NCBI RefSeq assembly: GCF_024055575.1
Contig: NZ_JAMXOE010000002.1
Coordinates: forward strand, 248,001-312,000
Source: Mucilaginibacter flavidus
Lineage (GTDB): Bacteria > Bacteroidota > Bacteroidia > Sphingobacteriales > Sphingobacteriaceae
Length of the DNA: 64,000 nt
Direction: 5' to 3'
Both the position numbers and the translations under genes were made by a program. Below the pieces are notes generated by a model. That model saw only the letters and a program-made list of their open reading frames with translations. It had not been told where the DNA came from and ran no database searches. Below, one piece after another: positions 62,061 through 64,000 of this stretch. Numbering within the stretch: the stretch's first letter is position 1; every line of letters starts with the position of its first letter.

Positions 62061-62858
62061 TTAAAACAAAAGCGTAAACCCTTTACCTGTTGCAGGCTTA
62101 TCAATCTCTTCAAATTTTTTTATTTCCGATGATAAAAGCCGGGAGTATTCTCCCTCCATAAATTTTCGAAAGATTGAAATATCATCGTTTTCGCGGGTAG
62201 CAATCAAGGCCTCAATATACTCGGCTTTTCCTTCAGAATGTACGATTGCCAGCGGGAAGCCGTAAAACGCCTGGATATAATTCATTAGCAGGCGCGATGT
62301 TCGGCCATTGCCATCATAAAAGGGATGAATACTTACAAGATTATAATGTGAATCAAAAGACAAATTAATTTTTTGGAGGTCACTTAAATCCCGCTTCATT
62401 AAATCAGTTATCCTTGAAACCATCTTTTCGGTAAGCGCAATTACCTTATCATAATTAGGAAAATAAGTTGAGCCGGCAGACACATTACCTTTCCTGAATT
62501 CGCCTTTGCTTGCGTCAACAGTGCCGAAAACGGTATTATATAACTGACCGGTACTTTTTACGACAACAGCGTTGATTTCCTTTATAAATTCAACAGTGAC
62601 ATTGCGTTTAACTTTTGCCTGTTGAAGAATAAAGTTTAGCGCAGCAAAATGGTCGGTCACCATCAAACTGTCGTTTATAGGTTTCCCTTTAGGGGTTAGA
62701 CCTTCATCAAGCAGCACCTGCGTTTCAATCTCGGTTAAAGTTGAGCCTTCTATCTGGGTTGAGTGATGAACGATAGAAATCAGGTTGAATTTTTCATGGT
62801 CAATCACATCGGCGATTCCCAATGCTTTGTACCTGTCAACTAATCCAACTATATCCAT
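62061..62858 (-). CDS. Fic-family AMP-transferase, self-inhibited class
   Basis: Transfers AMP or another phosphate-linked group from a nucleotide to target proteins. The catalytic motif HPFYDGNGR spans His178 to Arg186. An inhibitory motif of the (S/T)xxxE(G/N) form is visible N-terminally as Ser33-Thr-Gln-Ile-Glu37-Gly38, where the Glu would block the ATP gamma-phosphate, making this a class II Fic with intramolecular inhibition. Length 265 aa, soluble, no winged-helix tail. Targets are unknown; it is not obviously part of a toxin-antitoxin pair. Confidence 0.93.
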   Translation of the reverse strand: MDIVGLVDRYKALGIADVIDHEKFNLISIVHHSTQIEGSTLTEIETQVLLDEGLTPKGKPINDSLMVTDHFAALNFILQQAKVKRNVTVEFIKEINAVVVKSTGQLYNTVFGTVDASKGEFRKGNVSAGSTYFPNYDKVIALTEKMVSRITDLMKRDLSDLQKINLSFDSHYNLVSIHPFYDGNGRTSRLLMNYIQAFYGFPLAIVHSEGKAEYIEALIATRENDDISIFRKFMEGEYSRLLSSEIKKFEEIDKPATGKGFTLLF

Positions 62859-62892
62859 TTAATGTAAATCACTACCTAATCAAGTCACACTT

Positions 62893-63360
62893 CTACCTTA
62901 ACCTGTCCGCCGATTTCACCAGCTTTTCATCGGCTTTGATGGCCCTGATAGCCAGCAATATAAGCAGCATGCTGAACGAGGAAAGGAAAAGGCCTATCCC
63001 GAAGTTATGGGTATCAATCTGTACGCTGCCCATAACGCCCTTTGCCATCTGCGACAGCCAGAAGCTATAACCAACTATCACCAGCAATGTGCTATAGCTA
63101 AGCGCTATTTGCTGCTTGCGATTTTTGTATAAAAAAATGATGATCAGTGGAATCAAACCGATGATGGCTGTAGCAATCGTTATCCCCATAAAAAATTGGG
63201 TATGGGTGTGCTGTCCGTTTATATCCTGGAAAACCCCGGTTACCATTATCGTTAATGGTTTGCCATCTACATAAACATTGTGCACCAATGGAAAAAGGAA
63301 CAGGGCAAACATAGCTAATGAAGCTAATAACAGGTAAATGCTTTGTACTCGTTGTAACAT
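62893..63360 (-). CDS. DUF4293 membrane protein
   Basis: A 155-aa protein with four hydrophobic helices and the start MLQRVQSIYLLLASLAMFALFLFP typical of DUF4293, a family almost restricted to Bacteroidota. Function unknown. It is co-oriented with the Fic gene and upstream of it. Confidence 0.88.
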   Translation of the reverse strand: MLQRVQSIYLLLASLAMFALFLFPLVHNVYVDGKPLTIMVTGVFQDINGQHTHTQFFMGITIATAIIGLIPLIIIFLYKNRKQQIALSYSTLLVIVGYSFWLSQMAKGVMGSVQIDTHNFGIGLFLSSFSMLLILLAIRAIKADEKLVKSADRLR

Positions 63361-63467
63361 AGTATTAGTTTATAAGGCAAAGATAAGCTGTTTTGCTAAT
63401 TATTTGCTGTGTGTGTTGTATTCAATAAATATCGTACTTTTATTTGCTGATTTAACCCCTGATTGAC

Positions 63468-63992
63468 ATGGCCGATCCGACTGACCCTTCACCCTCTTTG
63501 CAACCTAAAGATGTGCAGATTGATGATATGCTGCTGAAAAAAACTTTCCTGGAGCACCTGAATTACATTTATTTTGGAAAACAACACCTCATCAGTTTCT
63601 TTAACGAGGTAAAAAGTATTGCAAAATTAAATGTTTTAAAACAAGCAATACAGGAAGGTATTGACGATACTGAAAGCCAGATTAAACAAATGGATGAAAT
63701 ATACACGGCAATTGGCGAAACACCATCCCAAACTAGCACGCTGGGTATAAAGGCAATGACGCTGGAGGCTTACATTGCAACCATTAAAGCCGGTAAAACC
63801 CCGCTCGAAAAAGATGTATTTATACTTTTTTATTTACAGCAGATAGAGGGAATTGAAATTACCTACTTTAAAGTATTAAAGAACCTGGCCAAAGCTATAG
63901 GCTACAGCAGCTCTTTTTTAGACCAGCCTTTTGATCTGGCTGTTGAGAACAAGATTTTGTTTGAGTCGATTTATAAAGAGTATATTTCTTAA
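63468..63992 (+). CDS. Ferritin-like DUF892 (YciF-type) protein
   Basis: A 174-aa four-helix protein: LKKTFLEHLNYIYFGKQHLISFFNEV, LKQAIQEGIDDTESQIKQMDEIYTAIGE and FILFYLQQIEGIEITYFKVLKNLAKAIG resemble the YciE/YciF ferritin-like group. The expected carboxylate and His ligands are present only in part. Stress-related roles are known for relatives. An N-terminal DPTDPSPSLQPKDV tail is extra. The gene ends just before the window edge. Confidence 0.8.
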   Translation: MADPTDPSPSLQPKDVQIDDMLLKKTFLEHLNYIYFGKQHLISFFNEVKSIAKLNVLKQAIQEGIDDTESQIKQMDEIYTAIGETPSQTSTLGIKAMTLEAYIATIKAGKTPLEKDVFILFYLQQIEGIEITYFKVLKNLAKAIGYSSSFLDQPFDLAVENKILFESIYKEYIS

Positions 63993-64000
63993 ATTTTTGT

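Overview
The window reads as chromosomal DNA of a Bacteroidota bacterium, most likely Sphingobacteriaceae and close to Mucilaginibacter or Pedobacter (inferred). The basis is gene content typical of that phylum: DUF4293, DHCW-motif cupin, fused formiminotransferase-cyclodeaminase, large outer-membrane beta-barrel protein with a carboxypeptidase-like N-terminal domain, GH53 and GH9 hydrolases. Starts lack clear Shine-Dalgarno sequences, and the DNA is moderately AT-rich with A/T-rich intergenic DNA. I see no rRNA, tRNA, CRISPR array, integrase or transposase.

Layout. 1-1430: 3' part of lnt. 1489-8683 (minus): a complete histidine-degradation operon, marR-hutH-hutU-hutI-(small membrane protein)-ftcD, taking histidine to glutamate with the one-carbon unit passed to tetrahydrofolate. 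8804-13908: HxlR/DinB pair, zinc-ribbon protein, ferredoxin plus its NADP reductase, LysR regulator, small membrane protein, VOC protein. 14233-15296: ECF sigma factor and an anti-sigma-cupin fusion. 15359-20609: GH53 galactanase, an outer-membrane protein gene cut by one in-frame TAG, and a Tat-exported PIG-L deacetylase. 20755-23723: PNPOx-like protein, PurU, NarL-type regulator, small outer-membrane protein. 24090-29852: three sensor kinases, two of them tandem paralogues with TPR sensors. 29995-37129: cupin, Gfo/Idh/MocA oxidoreductase, GH9 glucanase, Ku, M61 peptidase. 37308-43323: marR-MFP-RND-TolC efflux operon. 43426-46399: response regulator, BadF/NagK-like kinase, peptide-binding lipoprotein. 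46491-51089: lipoprotein, aconitase, CPBP protease, polysaccharide deacetylase. 51232-54115: TolC plus MFP without a pump. 54551-58439: gpsA, two small exported proteins, DEAD-box helicase. 58683-63992: leaderless GH25 lysozyme facing an SMI1/KNR4 protein and a partner gene, alpha/beta hydrolase, Fic protein, DUF4293, ferritin-like DUF892.

The most unusual content is between genes. About fifteen intergenic sites carry degenerate tandem arrays of 7-base words (8, 9 or 11 in a few), each site with its own word, often as inverted pairs and often touching the start or stop codon of a gene. Beside these are longer dispersed elements: a ~150-bp MITE-like family in three copies (one inside the hut operon), a paired-hairpin family in two copies (one between the ferredoxin reductase and ferredoxin genes, one in the LysR promoter), a ~145-bp element with different inverted ends, and an ~82-bp imperfect repeat in two copies. 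Other points to check are the premature amber codon in the outer-membrane protein, the near-identical catalytic cores of the twin kinases, the lysozyme/SMI1 locus and a perfect operator-like palindrome in front of the hut operon.
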